Made by a program: the position numbers and the translations under genes
Shown: one piece after another, positions 1-11,030 of the stretch
Layout: each line of letters begins with the position of its first letter
Numbering within the stretch: position 1 is the stretch's first letter
The notes under the pieces: generated by a model
What the model saw: the letters and a program-made list of their open reading frames with translations, nothing else
The model's database searches: none
Told to the model about the DNA's origin: nothing
Assembly: GCA_037074765.1 (NCBI GenBank)
Contig: JBAMDO010000016.1
Coordinates: 372,001 to 436,000, forward strand
Length of the DNA stretch: 64,000 bases
Reading direction: 5' to 3'
From: Mansonella perstans
Taxonomy: Eukaryota > Nematoda > Chromadorea > Rhabditida > Onchocercidae

Positions 1-1410
1 AACTAGCCTCATTACGCTTCTGGACTTTGGATTAATTAAAAACAATTACGGCTCTGTTAATTTATAAATTCGAAGTCTTTAACAAATCTCTATGTAAATT
101 CAAATCTTAAATGGATAGAATAATACACAGCGATGTACATTGGTTTCTTATTCTGTTCTTTTTGCATTTAGCAAATAATGCTTATGAAATTTTATTATTT
201 GGCTTGCATTAAAATCACTAATATTAAGTAGTAAAAGAGATTTATTCGGCACTATATTTCCCAGTGTTTAAAAACTGAGGAGATAAAGAAAAGGAAATTG
301 AATTTTTCCTATTTTTCACCTAACTCGAGCACATTTGAATCGTTTGCATTTCATGTCATTCTGTTATTTTAACTACACTTTGTACTAATGTCTTACCATA
401 TTCTCGCTACTTCTAAGTGGCTGGTTTTGGCTAGATCTCGTTGAAATTTATTAACTGGCCAGCAAATTTAATTTCATTGCCTTATTTGATCATATGCTTT
501 CATCTTTTTTGCATTTCGATTTCCAAATTATTTTTTCTTTTTATCTGAAATATCAAGAAATTTCGATGTATAAATTGACATTCAAAGCCCACCTGTTCCA
601 AACTGTTACATAGCATTTGCCACATCCGTTCCTAATTTGCTTCACCCATATAGGATCAATAAACTGTAGTTGGTAAGTTTATGATCTGTATAATTGAGGT
701 CATAAAATATTACTCGGAGGGATCACTCATTCGTTACAATTGACATTAAAAAGCATGCATCTAGAAAGCGTAATAAATTATTTGAATTTTGAAATGTTGA
801 GCTATTAATTTGATGTTTGTCAATATAATATTGAAGTTTCAAACATGTAGTTTATATGTAAGAAGTTAGTTCTGTGAGTTTTTTGACATTAGTTTACTTT
901 TCTTCTGCTGGATGTTAAATTTAATAGATGTGAATAAATTTCTAAACTATTGGATTATTTTTAAAGAAAAGTAAACTGTAGTGGTTTCACAGATTGGGAA
1001 TGTTTTATGAAAAAAAAGAACTCATCCTAACTAGCCTGAATTATAACTATCCTACAATTTATGCTTTATTTTCATCTTGTTTTTTTTTCCTTCTTTTACT
1101 GGTGCAAATAATTGAACATTTCTCTTTCACATTGTTGATCACCTTGCGTTACCTGTGCATTAGAAGTTTGTATGTATCGATCGCTTCGATTTCCTTCATC
1201 AGAATTAAATGGGTTCTTTCCAGTTTTATTAATAATTTCTTTTTGTATTTTCATTGAAAAAAGCGGAAAATAAAGATTTGATTACATTGAAAAAAGCAGA
1301 AAATAAAGACTTAATTACTTAGTTACAAAGTATAAATTTTAATTAGAAGAATGTATAAAAGCGGTTGGTTCATTTCGAATTATTCATTTCTTATACTTTA
1401 ATTATTTGCT
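1..1410. other. Intergenic, no gene seen
   Basis: AT-rich sequence without a supportable exon. The 87-codon open frame at 994-1257 is a run of Phe, Leu and Ile codons in T-rich DNA without splice or start support. A 33-bp near-perfect tandem duplication lies at 1252-1317, just upstream of the first gene. A TATAAAA-like string near 1350 could belong to that gene's promoter. Confidence 0.5.
1252..1317. repeat. 33-bp tandem duplication
   Basis: Two adjacent copies, 1252-1284 and 1285-1317, each beginning CATTGAAAAAAGC. They differ at two positions. Confidence 0.85.
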
Positions 1411-2539
1411 ATGCTGCTTTATCGTTTAACACTATTACTTGTTGTTTTATTTATTGGTAATATTCATACTCAGTCGTGGCACTGTTACGATTTGCTAAAG
1501 CAATGCACTAATGATGATAATTTTTTGGATATCAGTAAGATTAACTCTAGTAATATCTATTACTTCTGTGAAAACTATACACAGTCAATTATACCATGTT
1601 TAGCAAATGTAGTAAGTTATAAAGATTTTTTTATTTTAGGTTTTTATTCTATATTTTATACTGTCCTTAATAGGATAATTTTGAAATGTTCATGAAATTT
1701 TACTAATACTGATTTAAGCATTAATTATACGTCTACTTTTTTGTTTGAAATTCCTTATCGATTCCTAAGTAAAACTAAGAACTATTTACACTGCTTAAAG
1801 AAACGGGACTTTTTATCCCTTTGTTTTTTGTTTATTTTTATTTATTTACTAACTGAAAATAACATTAAAAAAACAAAATCGCGGTATGAAACATGTATAG
1901 CTAAGTTTCGATATTATTATTTTATTCAGTTTTCCAGATGAAAGAGAATCCAGGTGTTACCTATAATGAAAGATTCATAATTCTTCGTAAATGCATCGAT
2001 AATGATCAGTCGAGATGGAATAATTCGGTATGAGATTAGGATAGTAAAAAAGTTTTGTGAAATTTGTTAGTGTTTCGGAATGGTTACATCAAAGTCATTT
2101 TAGGAATTTACAATGAGCCCCATTAAAATTCTACGTTTATATCTGTATGGCTGCATTTACAATAGCATGGCAGATTTGTCGCAGAGTAGCTGTCTTAAGT
2201 AATAAGTTGATTTCATCAAATTTCATTTTTTAAATAACCTTTGTCGGATAATCCTAAGATTGTAAATTTTGGGCAAATTACACAGAAGTTTGTGTGGGAA
2301 ATTTGAATTATTCCCAGAAATTAGACTAAGATAATATTAGAAATTTATTTATAATTTAAATTTCCAGTAAATTAATCCAAAATTGTGTAGAAAAAATTCC
2401 AACAGCCCGCAAATGCTATTACTGGTCCTGTAAAAGTCAAAAATTTCTAACGCTTAAAGAATCCAATCTCTTACTTGGAAAAGACGATGAAGAAAGTAAG
2501 GAAAATGAAAATTTAAACAAAACCGGTAAAGAAATGTAA
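1411..2539 (+). CDS. Small secreted cysteine-rich protein
   Basis: Four exons with compatible phases (1411-1611, 1938-2027, 2104-2198, 2368-2539) give about 185 residues. The first 20 or so residues (MLLYRLTLLLVVLFIGNIHT) are a clear signal peptide. The mature chain has ten cysteines spread over all four exons (WHC, KQC, YFC, IPC, RKC, YGC, SSC, QNC, RKC, WSC), enough for five disulfides, and an N-glycosylation motif NYT. The tail is charged (KDDEESKENE) and lacks cysteine. Cys-rich secreted proteins of this size are common in parasitic nematodes; the layout recalls DUF19-type domains, but I cannot assign a family. All three donors are GTAAGT, GTATGA or GTAATA and all acceptors end in CAG or TAG. 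An AATAAA near 2748 may be its poly(A) signal. Function unknown. Confidence 0.65.
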
Positions 2540-3520
2540 AAGTTTAATTCTGAAATTATGTGGTGGCATTTCGTTCTCGCTATATTTCTACGTTCAAAAG
2601 TGATAATAATGATTAGAGCCATACTGGTGGTGATGATGATAATGGGACGTGGAAAGATAGCAGGATTCAGATTACAGGTAGCCCTGTTGTTCCAAAGCGG
2701 ATTCAGATTACAAGCAGTTCTGTTGTTCCAATCTGGAACTATCAAACAATAAAATGGAAATTCATCGTTTATTTATTCACATGTTTGTTATATCTATTTA
2801 CTCTTTCTTCCTTACACATTTATTTAGAATTCAATATCAGTTCCGGAAAAAATGAAATAATAAAGGATTTATTGCTTCCTTACTATTTGAATTTATTCCT
2901 CTTCATTAAGTATATTACATATAAGTTGATAAATTTGAATAGAGCAGCAAAATAATGAGAACAGAGGTATATCACAAGTGTGGAAAGTGATAACACCGAT
3001 CACATGATGGAAAATAATCACAATCAATAAGTTATTACTAATTTAGGCTACTGTATTTACTTGTTACTTTGAAACTGCTTCCATTGAATGAGCCGAATAC
3101 GAGAATGAAACATTTTTATTTGTTCACATCATTACAGGTAAGTTGTTCCATACGTCATGCATTAACTGAAGCAAATTTCATTTCCTTCCTTTTCGTGTCG
3201 TGTATATAATAATGACTGAAAATTTTTGGTCAAAATAAAAATTAGTTAAGAGAGAAAAAATTTTGGCCAAAAATAACTAAGAAGGAATCAGTGAAAAGAA
3301 TTGAAATGGAATGAATTTTATTGACAGACAGAAATATATAATTTAAAATTTTCTTCTCTTACTGTGCCATATTGAGAAAGATTAATTTCAGTCTGGCTAA
3401 AGTAATTCGAAATTTGCCATACTTATGTTTAATTTTGAAGATAATTTAACTGCTCAATTAATTAATGCTAAGAATTAACTTTTCAGTTTTCTTCCAATGC
3501 ATATTTCATTTTAAAAAGAA
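2540..3520. other. Intergenic with short duplication
   Basis: No coding exon is supported. An imperfect 36-bp tandem duplication lies at 2663-2734; the short open frames over it on both strands look like by-products of the repeat. Confidence 0.4.
2663..2734. repeat. 36-bp imperfect tandem duplication
   Basis: Copies 2663-2698 and 2699-2734 both begin GGATTCAGATTACA and contain TGTTGTTCCAA. They differ at about six positions. Confidence 0.8.
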
Positions 3521-4261
3521 ATGAAAAAATTTCTAATAATTCCATATTTATTTTTATATGCTTTAATTTATACCAACGCCTTTAATTTCACTGACACTTA
3601 CCATTCCAGGTAAACTTTCTGCAAACATTCTTTCCTAGCCATTTTGTCTAATTATGAAATCTTCTGAAAATTGATTTTTTATGAAATCTTCTGAAAATTC
3701 CTGGAAAAAAATTAAGCAAATTGAAAATAACGTTGAAAATCTTTCTGTTCCAATGTTAATAATAAATTTGATAAAAATGAAAAAAAGAAATTTGGAAAAT
3801 CTTTGATGTATGAAGAATCAGTGCACATCGTGAGAGCATAATCACTGCATATCCCAGAAAATTTTTCTGATTAATTTTCTGGCTTATTTTTCAACGGTCA
3901 ATGATTTTCATCACTCAATAAATGTATGAAATCGCTTTTCATTTAAGATCTTCTAATCAGTTAAATCATCAATACTGCAGTAAAAAGACGACATAATACT
4001 ATGCGAGAAAAATCCACCGAATCCACCGGATGTATCCATTTCTTGCAATACATATATGCAAATTACAACGTGCTGAAGAAATTTGATGATAGTAATGAGA
4101 GGAAAAGAATAAATTTAACACTGCTATTGAAGAAATGTCAGATTTTTTTAATATCAGAAGTGTCACCTATAACTGTCACTAAACTTTCACATTCCCTTCT
4201 AACCGGTATTGAAATGCGAAATGTCGATAACAATGAATGTATTCATGATACTGTAGATTAG
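3521..4261 (+). CDS. Possible second secreted protein (partial model)
   Basis: An ATG at 3521 opens a 29-codon exon encoding a signal-peptide-like start (MKKFLIIPYLFLYALIYTNA) and ends in CAG followed by GTAAAC at 3609. A later open frame at 4001-4261 has Cys residues and mixed, coding-like composition. The acceptor phases I can see do not join the two exons cleanly, so a middle exon is missing from the model or the gene is degenerate. Its position after the Cys-rich secreted gene suggests a tandem pair of secreted-protein genes. No family was recognised. Confidence 0.3.
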
Positions 4262-6058
4262 AAACAATTCGCTCTCGTCACTCTGTCGAATTATTGTTTG
4301 CCATGTCAAAAATCAATATTTTCTAGTTTTCCTAGTGATTATGAAGCTAGATCATTGATATTCTGATAATAATAGTGAACTACAGAAAAATGGTTATTAC
4401 CATTTTTTACAGTCTGTAACTTCTCTTGAAGATTATATAAAACTGCATATGCTAGTAATCCAATGCTTGAAATTCATGATGATTGGATAACCCACTTCTT
4501 GGCCAGTCTCTCGATCCATTTTCTGGAACTCAATCCCAGTCTCTCGATTCATTCTCTGGGAGCTCAATCTCCACTGCCAAAACTCTCATTTTCTCCAATG
4601 AATTCCATAATTATAGTAGAAATACTTCACAATACAGGAACACTGTTCAGACAAATAAATTCTTCACATTCTTCGTTTTCTAGGCAAGAATTCAAATTTT
4701 CGAAATGAAATTTAAGGGCAAAATTGAATATGAAATTATAATATTATTTTATTTGGAACTTTAAGTAGGATAGTGAAATAAACCGCATAAACATAAAAAT
4801 CAAGAGAATATTCAAAGATACAAAATTAAATAATCCCTCAAACAGAAATAGGAATACGACAGAAACAGCAAATTTATTAAAAATACGCAAACAAATATTT
4901 CATTATAAACGACAGAAATTAAAGATTAGAATTCAAATTCAAAACCGAAAGACTATTAAGTTGCTAGACTGGAAATAGAAAAAAAAGACGGCAGTTTTAC
5001 TGAATATATTGAAGGGAAGATGAAAGTCTAGTAATCCTGCTGCACTGAATACATTGCAATGCAGATAGATAATTGTGCTGACAATTCATTAATTAGACAT
5101 ATATTAATTAAAACAATTCCATTTAAGCACATTTTGGCGTGCAAACCATCACAAAAAAATACACCACAGACAAAATTGAAATGTCCAAAAACCAAAGGTA
5201 TAAAGTTCAAGAATATTAAATAATTAAACAGATTCTGCATTTTATTCCCTTTATTCTATGAAACAATGCCATGTGAGAAAAAAGTCGAAACACAAATTAA
5301 AGAATTTTTAAAAACTCAAATGAATTCCGCATTCTCTACGCTTCATCCTTAATTTTATATTAAAATTAAAATTATGCCAGTTTTACATAAATTCCCAGAC
5401 ACCTATTCAAACACAAATAAATCACAGCATCTGAATCTTTCCCAAATAATACATAACATGACAGTAAATGAAAAAACCCTGCCTATGAACAAATATTACG
5501 CCGAATCCTCAACCGAAGACCTGAAATTTTCAATAAGCGAGGATCAATAAGTATCAAAAAAGTCAAAACCTTCCCAAACTTTTAATAGTTTCCAACAAGT
5601 AAAACTGTTGAGTGCATAATTTCTTTCTAAGAAATTATCAGTTCATGCTCTATTTAAGAAGACTTCCCAAAAATAATATTATAAGAAAGCCATAATTTAT
5701 AGGTCCGAAATTAGATTAGAGCGTATCAGATAGAATTAAAATAAATTCAATTATTTTCGGCAAAAATAATAAATAAATGAACAATTTTCCGAAAAAGAGA
5801 AATGAAAACTAGCGTAAACATCCATTTCGCATGCAAAATTACTTTCACTGCTTTTTGAAAAAGATTATAAGAACATCTCATGACTGTTTGAGGATCCTAG
5901 TGGATTTCATGCTATCAACAAGCTATGATAGAACGTGTATAAATTGCATCAAAAACGCATTTCGCAAGACGAGATATGTTTTAAAACGGAAACAGCTTTT
6001 CAACGACTTAGTATAAAAATCGTGAAGCTGTAAAAACAAAAACAGTGATGAAATGAAG
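4262..6058. other. Intergenic; Ser-rich repeated open frame at 4483-4683
   Basis: Most of this stretch is A-rich and without exons. The exception is 4483-4683, where the + strand stays open and encodes a Ser-rich peptide with two tandem copies of SQSLDxFSG, from a 33/34-bp duplication at 4503-4569. It could be a last exon of the upstream candidate gene; no acceptor phase was confirmed. Confidence 0.35.
4503..4569. repeat. 33/34-bp tandem duplication
   Basis: Copies 4503-4535 and 4536-4569 share CCAGTCTCTCGAT and an AGCTCAATC or AACTCAATC end. Confidence 0.8.
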
Positions 6059-9000
6059 TCAGAAAACATAATCTTCGTCGGCCATATCAATGGCCCAACG
6101 AAATTTTTCACGTTGCGTTTTGTTGAAAATTTTCTCAATTGGTACTTCATATTTTTTACACCAAGCAATCGATATCCGCGGATCCAAATAATTCAGTTTT
6201 GATGTTGAAAGCGCAATCTGTTTATTTTCATCCTAAAATTATCGTGTTCAAAAAAATTCTAGTTATTCTTTCAACATATCCTAGCCATTTTTACTTTATA
6301 CAATTCAATCAAATTGTTTCCTATGCACTCACCTTATCTGTCCGCTGAATTTTCAATTTCCTCAACTGTTCTTTGATACGATCAACGCGCTTGGATGCAC
6401 GTTGTTTTGCTGCATCACCGCGCGCTTTTTCTAATTCTTCCTAAAAATAAATATCCAACAAACAAAAAAACTCATCAAAAAAACTGCAAAACAGATTTCA
6501 AGATCGAATTCAAAATGAAAAACCATGCGAAATTTAACCTTAGCCTCTTTTAGTTCTGCTTTCTTTGTCTTTATTTTCGTTCCCAAATTTTCCATACTTT
6601 TTTCATGACTCTTCGGCACTGCACGTTGATGATTACATAAAATTGCAACCTGACGATTCGCTCTATTGTAACACAATAATAGCTCAGGCGTTGTAGAAGC
6701 GTCTAAAAATGCTACTTAAGTAAACCCATATCGTGCAATCCTTTGAGATCCACTATATAACTTCCCTATATCCAAACCACTAAGAAAAAAAGCTACTGAA
6801 ATTGGATGGAGTCGAAAAAGCATCACGAAAGGGAAAAAATCAGTTCTCATAAAAACTATTTCCTACATCAATATTTCTGAGTGATGTTCATTTTGAAAAA
6901 CGATTGACCTTTGGTCAATTTGTCCAGTTGTTGTTGTAGCGTAATCGATGCGTTATATGTACGAAAAACTTTGGCAGTTAATCCTGGCATCAAGCTTTGT
7001 AAATATTTATTTAGCGATGCAGTCTGCAACACAACATTCACAGATTATAAAAATCAGAATATGAAATCGAACCGAACTACGCAACAAGTATCTTTTTACT
7101 GTCTAAGAAAATTGACAATTAGTTAAAGCTAATCTTAGCAGTTCTTAATAGTAATAAGCATGTGTATCATCAATTTAATTCTAGTAGCACTATAAACGGG
7201 ACTACCAATTCGAAAAAGAATAAGTGGTCGACTTTTTCAAACATTAGTAATATAATTAGGGACTGAGTAAAACGAAGAAAACTTTGCGCTGCAAAAAATT
7301 CAACATAAAATGAATATTTTAAAGGAAACTTACATCAAGACGATCAAAAAGATCATCGCCACCGCTTTTATTTTCCATGAAAAGTTTCAAATTTTTAAAA
7401 ACTCGCTTCTCTACCGGAACTTTGTTGTAATAACGAATACTATCTTTACCAAGAAAGTCAAATTCAACCACATAACTGCAAACAATCACCCAACTTTTAC
7501 AGAAGTTAACTGACGAAAACAAACAAAAACTTTATGAGCACAACAAGTGAGCCACATTCAGATATTCAAAATCTCCTTTGTAACACTGTGTGAAGGAGAA
7601 AAAAAAAGAAAGATAACCTACTCCTCATCGTCCAGCTTTTCATGAAGTTGTATATGTTCGCATCGCAACGAACAACAACCAACAGTATCTGCTGCTTCAT
7701 CGACATCCTTTTCATTACCCGCACGAAGCGCTAACTAAAATTTGTGTTTATAAGTTAAAATTTGTATTTACAAGCAAAAAAACTCTACTACACATGAAAA
7801 ATTAAAAGAATTACATGCCTTATCAATAAAATAAAGTGCCACTGCTCGCTGTCGTACGCGCATCTCCTTACTTTTCAAATCTTTCGTGTAATTTTCTCGA
7901 ATATTTCCAACAATATGTTTCAATCGTCTTGCAGTTTCAAATTTTTCGTAATCCTTCTCACCCTGAAAATTGAATATCGACACTCCGTAAATTATCTCGA
8001 AGTTTCTATAAAAAGTAAGTTACACCTTCAAGAAATTAATTGCCGCTGTCTTTTCTTTTCCGTCCATCAGTAAAAATCTCGGAAAAATTTCAATACATTT
8101 TTTTGTACCAAATATTACCTTGATTTTCGATGATGGATTTAGCATAATGTATTTGATAGAACCTAAAATATTATCACTCCATGAGCAAAGCCATGTCACC
8201 GTATTATCATGACGCACTTCTTTCCATTTATGGCCTTCAGGAGGTTTTGGTATTTCTGAATCTCTGTAATATAATAGATATCCGAAAACTGCAACACTGT
8301 GAAGTCAAGGTCAGTCATAAATGGTAACATTTTTTTTAAAAATATTTCTTACACCTTACATTAAATTATAATATAGATTAAACAAATAATGCAAATATAT
8401 TCAATCAGCTGATAATATCCTTGCTATCTTTCGAAAATTAATAATATCAGAATTTCTGCATCCAATCCACATATAAAACAGTGGCCTGATGACAAAAAGT
8501 GTGCAGAAAAAAATGACAAAAAGTGAACAGGAACGGTTTACACTGAAGCAAACGATCGCAGAATTCGAAAAAACGTTACTTTGAACAGTTAATAATAACA
8601 TCCTCCGGATTGACTCGTCTCTTTAAACGACCCATTTTAGGATGACCACCACGTCCTCGGAATAAGTCCGGTGGTTCAATTCGAAAGTTTCCTATTTTCT
8701 GCTTATGTCCATCAATATATGCAACACCATACATTTTAGCTTCCTCCTGCTTAGCCTAAAAACAAAAGTAATAACATGTTCTTTCTGACTGAAAGATCAG
8801 TTTTATTTTCTTTGAAACCGAACCTCCTTAAGTTTTTGTTTTTCTTCCTTGCTTAAAGACCTCCGCTCTTCTCTCAACTTTGCATAATAATTATGCATTT
8901 CTCGGAAATCGCATTTCGTCAAATCAGTAATCTTTTCACGTTCTGCGGGAATCATCACCTGCAGTGCAATAATATATTTCAGAAGATTCAAAATAAGAAT

Positions 9001-10723
9001 ACCTGCCAAATTTGTGCATTAAACGTACAAAATATGAACGGTAAAAGGTAAAAAGGTAAATGTTTGCACAAAGATGAAAGTGCAAACCCTCCTCCAGTCC
9101 ATAAAAAAGTTTTTGTTGAAAGTTTCTTTCGTTGTATATTCATGTTCCAATATCTTTGCGTAGAAAGAAGCAACTTCCTCCGTCAATGGTGCCAATTTCA
9201 TCACCTATAATAATTTACGTCGAATTTCAATTTGAAACCACGTTCAATAAATTAATTAACAGGCGACTTTTGCTTACCTTCCCATCATATTTGAAGTGAA
9301 CTGATTCAGGAAGTGGCACATAGGGCGGGGCAAAAATGGGTCCTTTATGAGACAGACTAAACCATTTAATGCCAGTCGGTTTCTTTTCTTCTTCCCACCT
9401 GAAAAAAAAATAATACTAAAAGCACATTTTTCAACTGTGGCACTATTTTATCACTCATAAAACTGCAACATTCAAAATTTAGTGAATTTTAATTTAAGCG
9501 AACAAAAAGAAAAAACCATTTCCAAACTTCCTCCTCTTCTTCTTGTCTTTTCCGTCTATTTGATGTAACTCCATTAGTTTTTTCATCCTTTATGTGGATT
9601 TTCTCAGAATTCGAAGAAGTTGAAGCTTTCTTTCTGTCATTTGAACTTTTCCGCTTTTCTTTTTTCTTCTGCAACTCAGTGAACAAATTAAACAGCGTAC
9701 AATTCCATAAAATTTAAGTTCTAAATGTGAGTGTACATAAGAAAAATTTTACGACTAGCTAACCTCCAGTTTATAATCTTCATCGTCTGATTCACTTTTT
9801 TTCCTTTTCTTGGTCAATGTGGCAGCTCGTACGCTCAGTGGTACATCGTCATCGCTATCTCGTTCTACCTTAATCACTTTTTTTGTCGATGAAGAAGTGG
9901 AGGAGGACTGCTGCGGCTTTTTAACTCGAATGCTCGAAGCAGCAGCCAGTGTTTCTTCGGATAATCCTGGCTGGAAATTGACAACAACTATCACGATATA
10001 ATGTACACTCTTTTCATATACTTATTCATTTAGCAGCATCAAAAGCACCGTGAAAAAAGACGGCAGAGCAATGAAGTTTTGATAAACAGCATTTAAAGGC
10101 CTCTCACAGGAAGAGCGATAATAATTTTAACTTCATGGAAGAAATTAAAAATAAAAAATTTTAATAATAACTTTAGCCTTTTGCGACAACGGCACATCAT
10201 CATCATCATCATCATCAGCAGTATTACCAACACGTGTATCTTTCATGATTTTCAATTTCTTAGCAAGCGGTATGTCATCATCATCATCATCGATAACCTC
10301 CTTTTTCAATTTATTACACGTACCAGAGCATGTTCTGCAAAAAAGAAATTGAAAAAATATTAAATGATAATAATAAAAAGGACATTTACACGAATTACCA
10401 ATGGATATGAAGGAGAACCAATAAAATTTTACATGTTTTTTTTCCCCTACAACATACGAATAGAATTACAACTGTTTAGCAATCTGTACTTGAACTATTT
10501 TAATCTGATTTGGATTTATTTCTGCATATATAATTGCTGATTGCTCACAAAATGCAGAGTTTCATAAAATTTCACTTAATCAGAGTCATGTTTTCAAATA
10601 ATTAATTTTACTGCATCGAAAAATCAAATTTACAAAAGTACATATTTCATAAAGTATTGACCTTTCACCATTTGAATAAGAACTTGAATTCGGATTTTGT
10701 AGCACAGGTGCGATTGTGGCCAT
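6059..10723 (-). CDS. top-1: DNA topoisomerase I (type IB)
   Basis: Nuclear type IB topoisomerase, which relaxes supercoils by transient single-strand cuts through a 3'-phosphotyrosine. Sixteen exons fit in phase and give 745 residues (human TOP1: 765). Exons: 10662-10723, 10172-10334, 9764-9970, 9517-9668, 9278-9398, 9088-9204, 8824-8958, 8580-8755, 8119-8263, 7819-7962, 7622-7734, 7334-7475, 6909-7023, 6539-6702, 6333-6440, 6059-6232. The first four exons are a charged N-terminal tail with Asp runs followed by PL. The core starts at the KWWEEE motif. All five catalytic residues are visible: Arg in ALRAGNEK, Lys in DFLGKDS, Arg in VFRTYNAS, His in CNHQRA, and the nucleophile Tyr in SKLNYLDPR (about residue 703). 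The chain ends DMADEDYVF. Intron 10 needs a GC donor (AAG|GCATGT). The start codon lies 2 bases after a TGTTTCAG acceptor, so it is probably trans-spliced. Confidence 0.97.
10172..10334 (-). repeat. Asp-coding trinucleotide runs in top-1 exon 2
   Basis: Runs of (ATC/ATG)n on the + strand around 10196-10218 and 10276-10291 encode poly-Asp on the minus strand. Each run is followed by IPLAKK or VPLSQK. A third, shorter copy ([10 protein letters not shown]) is in exon 3. Confidence 0.8.
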
Positions 10724-10725
10724 GG

Positions 10726-10733
10726 CTGAAACA
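10726..10733 (-). other. Putative spliced-leader acceptor of top-1
   Basis: On the minus strand TGTTTCAG immediately precedes CC and the ATG of top-1. A 3' splice site so close to the first codon, without a visible upstream coding exon, is typical of SL1 trans-splicing in nematodes. A 5' UTR intron is the alternative. Confidence 0.6.
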
Positions 10734-10984
10734 TTCCACAAATAATCATTTTAAAACAAAATTTCCAATATGTATGCAACGAGGTATAAAACATTTTTTA
10801 GATAAAACTATTAAATTAAATTGGTTTTGGAAGAGCAGATGAACGAGCGATTTTTTTCTTGTTTTGTATCGCAAAATATCAAACCCGAAATTCGTAAGGA
10901 CACAAAAATTCAAAACTTATGAGAGTACCATCAGATATTTCTTTCCTCTCATCATTTTTTTTTTTTTTTTTGAATATCCAACTA

Positions 10985-11030
10985 AGTAAGAAACTTCTTT
11001 CTTAGCTGAGTAAGAAACTTCTTTCTTAGC
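10985..11030. repeat. Tandem pair of palindromic 22-bp units
   Basis: AGTAAGAAACTTCTTTCTTA is present twice, at 10985 and 11009 (24-bp period). Each unit contains the inverted arms TAAGAAA and TTTCTTA. Confidence 0.85.

Noticed and set aside
2437..2745. 102-codon minus-strand frame with NNRTACNLNP repeats
   Set aside because: Overlaps the last exon of the secreted gene and a tandem duplication; the repeat explains the peptide pattern.
8020..8217. 65-codon minus-strand frame in top-1
   Set aside because: The 5' half is top-1 exon 9; the rest reads into intron 9. It is not a separate gene.
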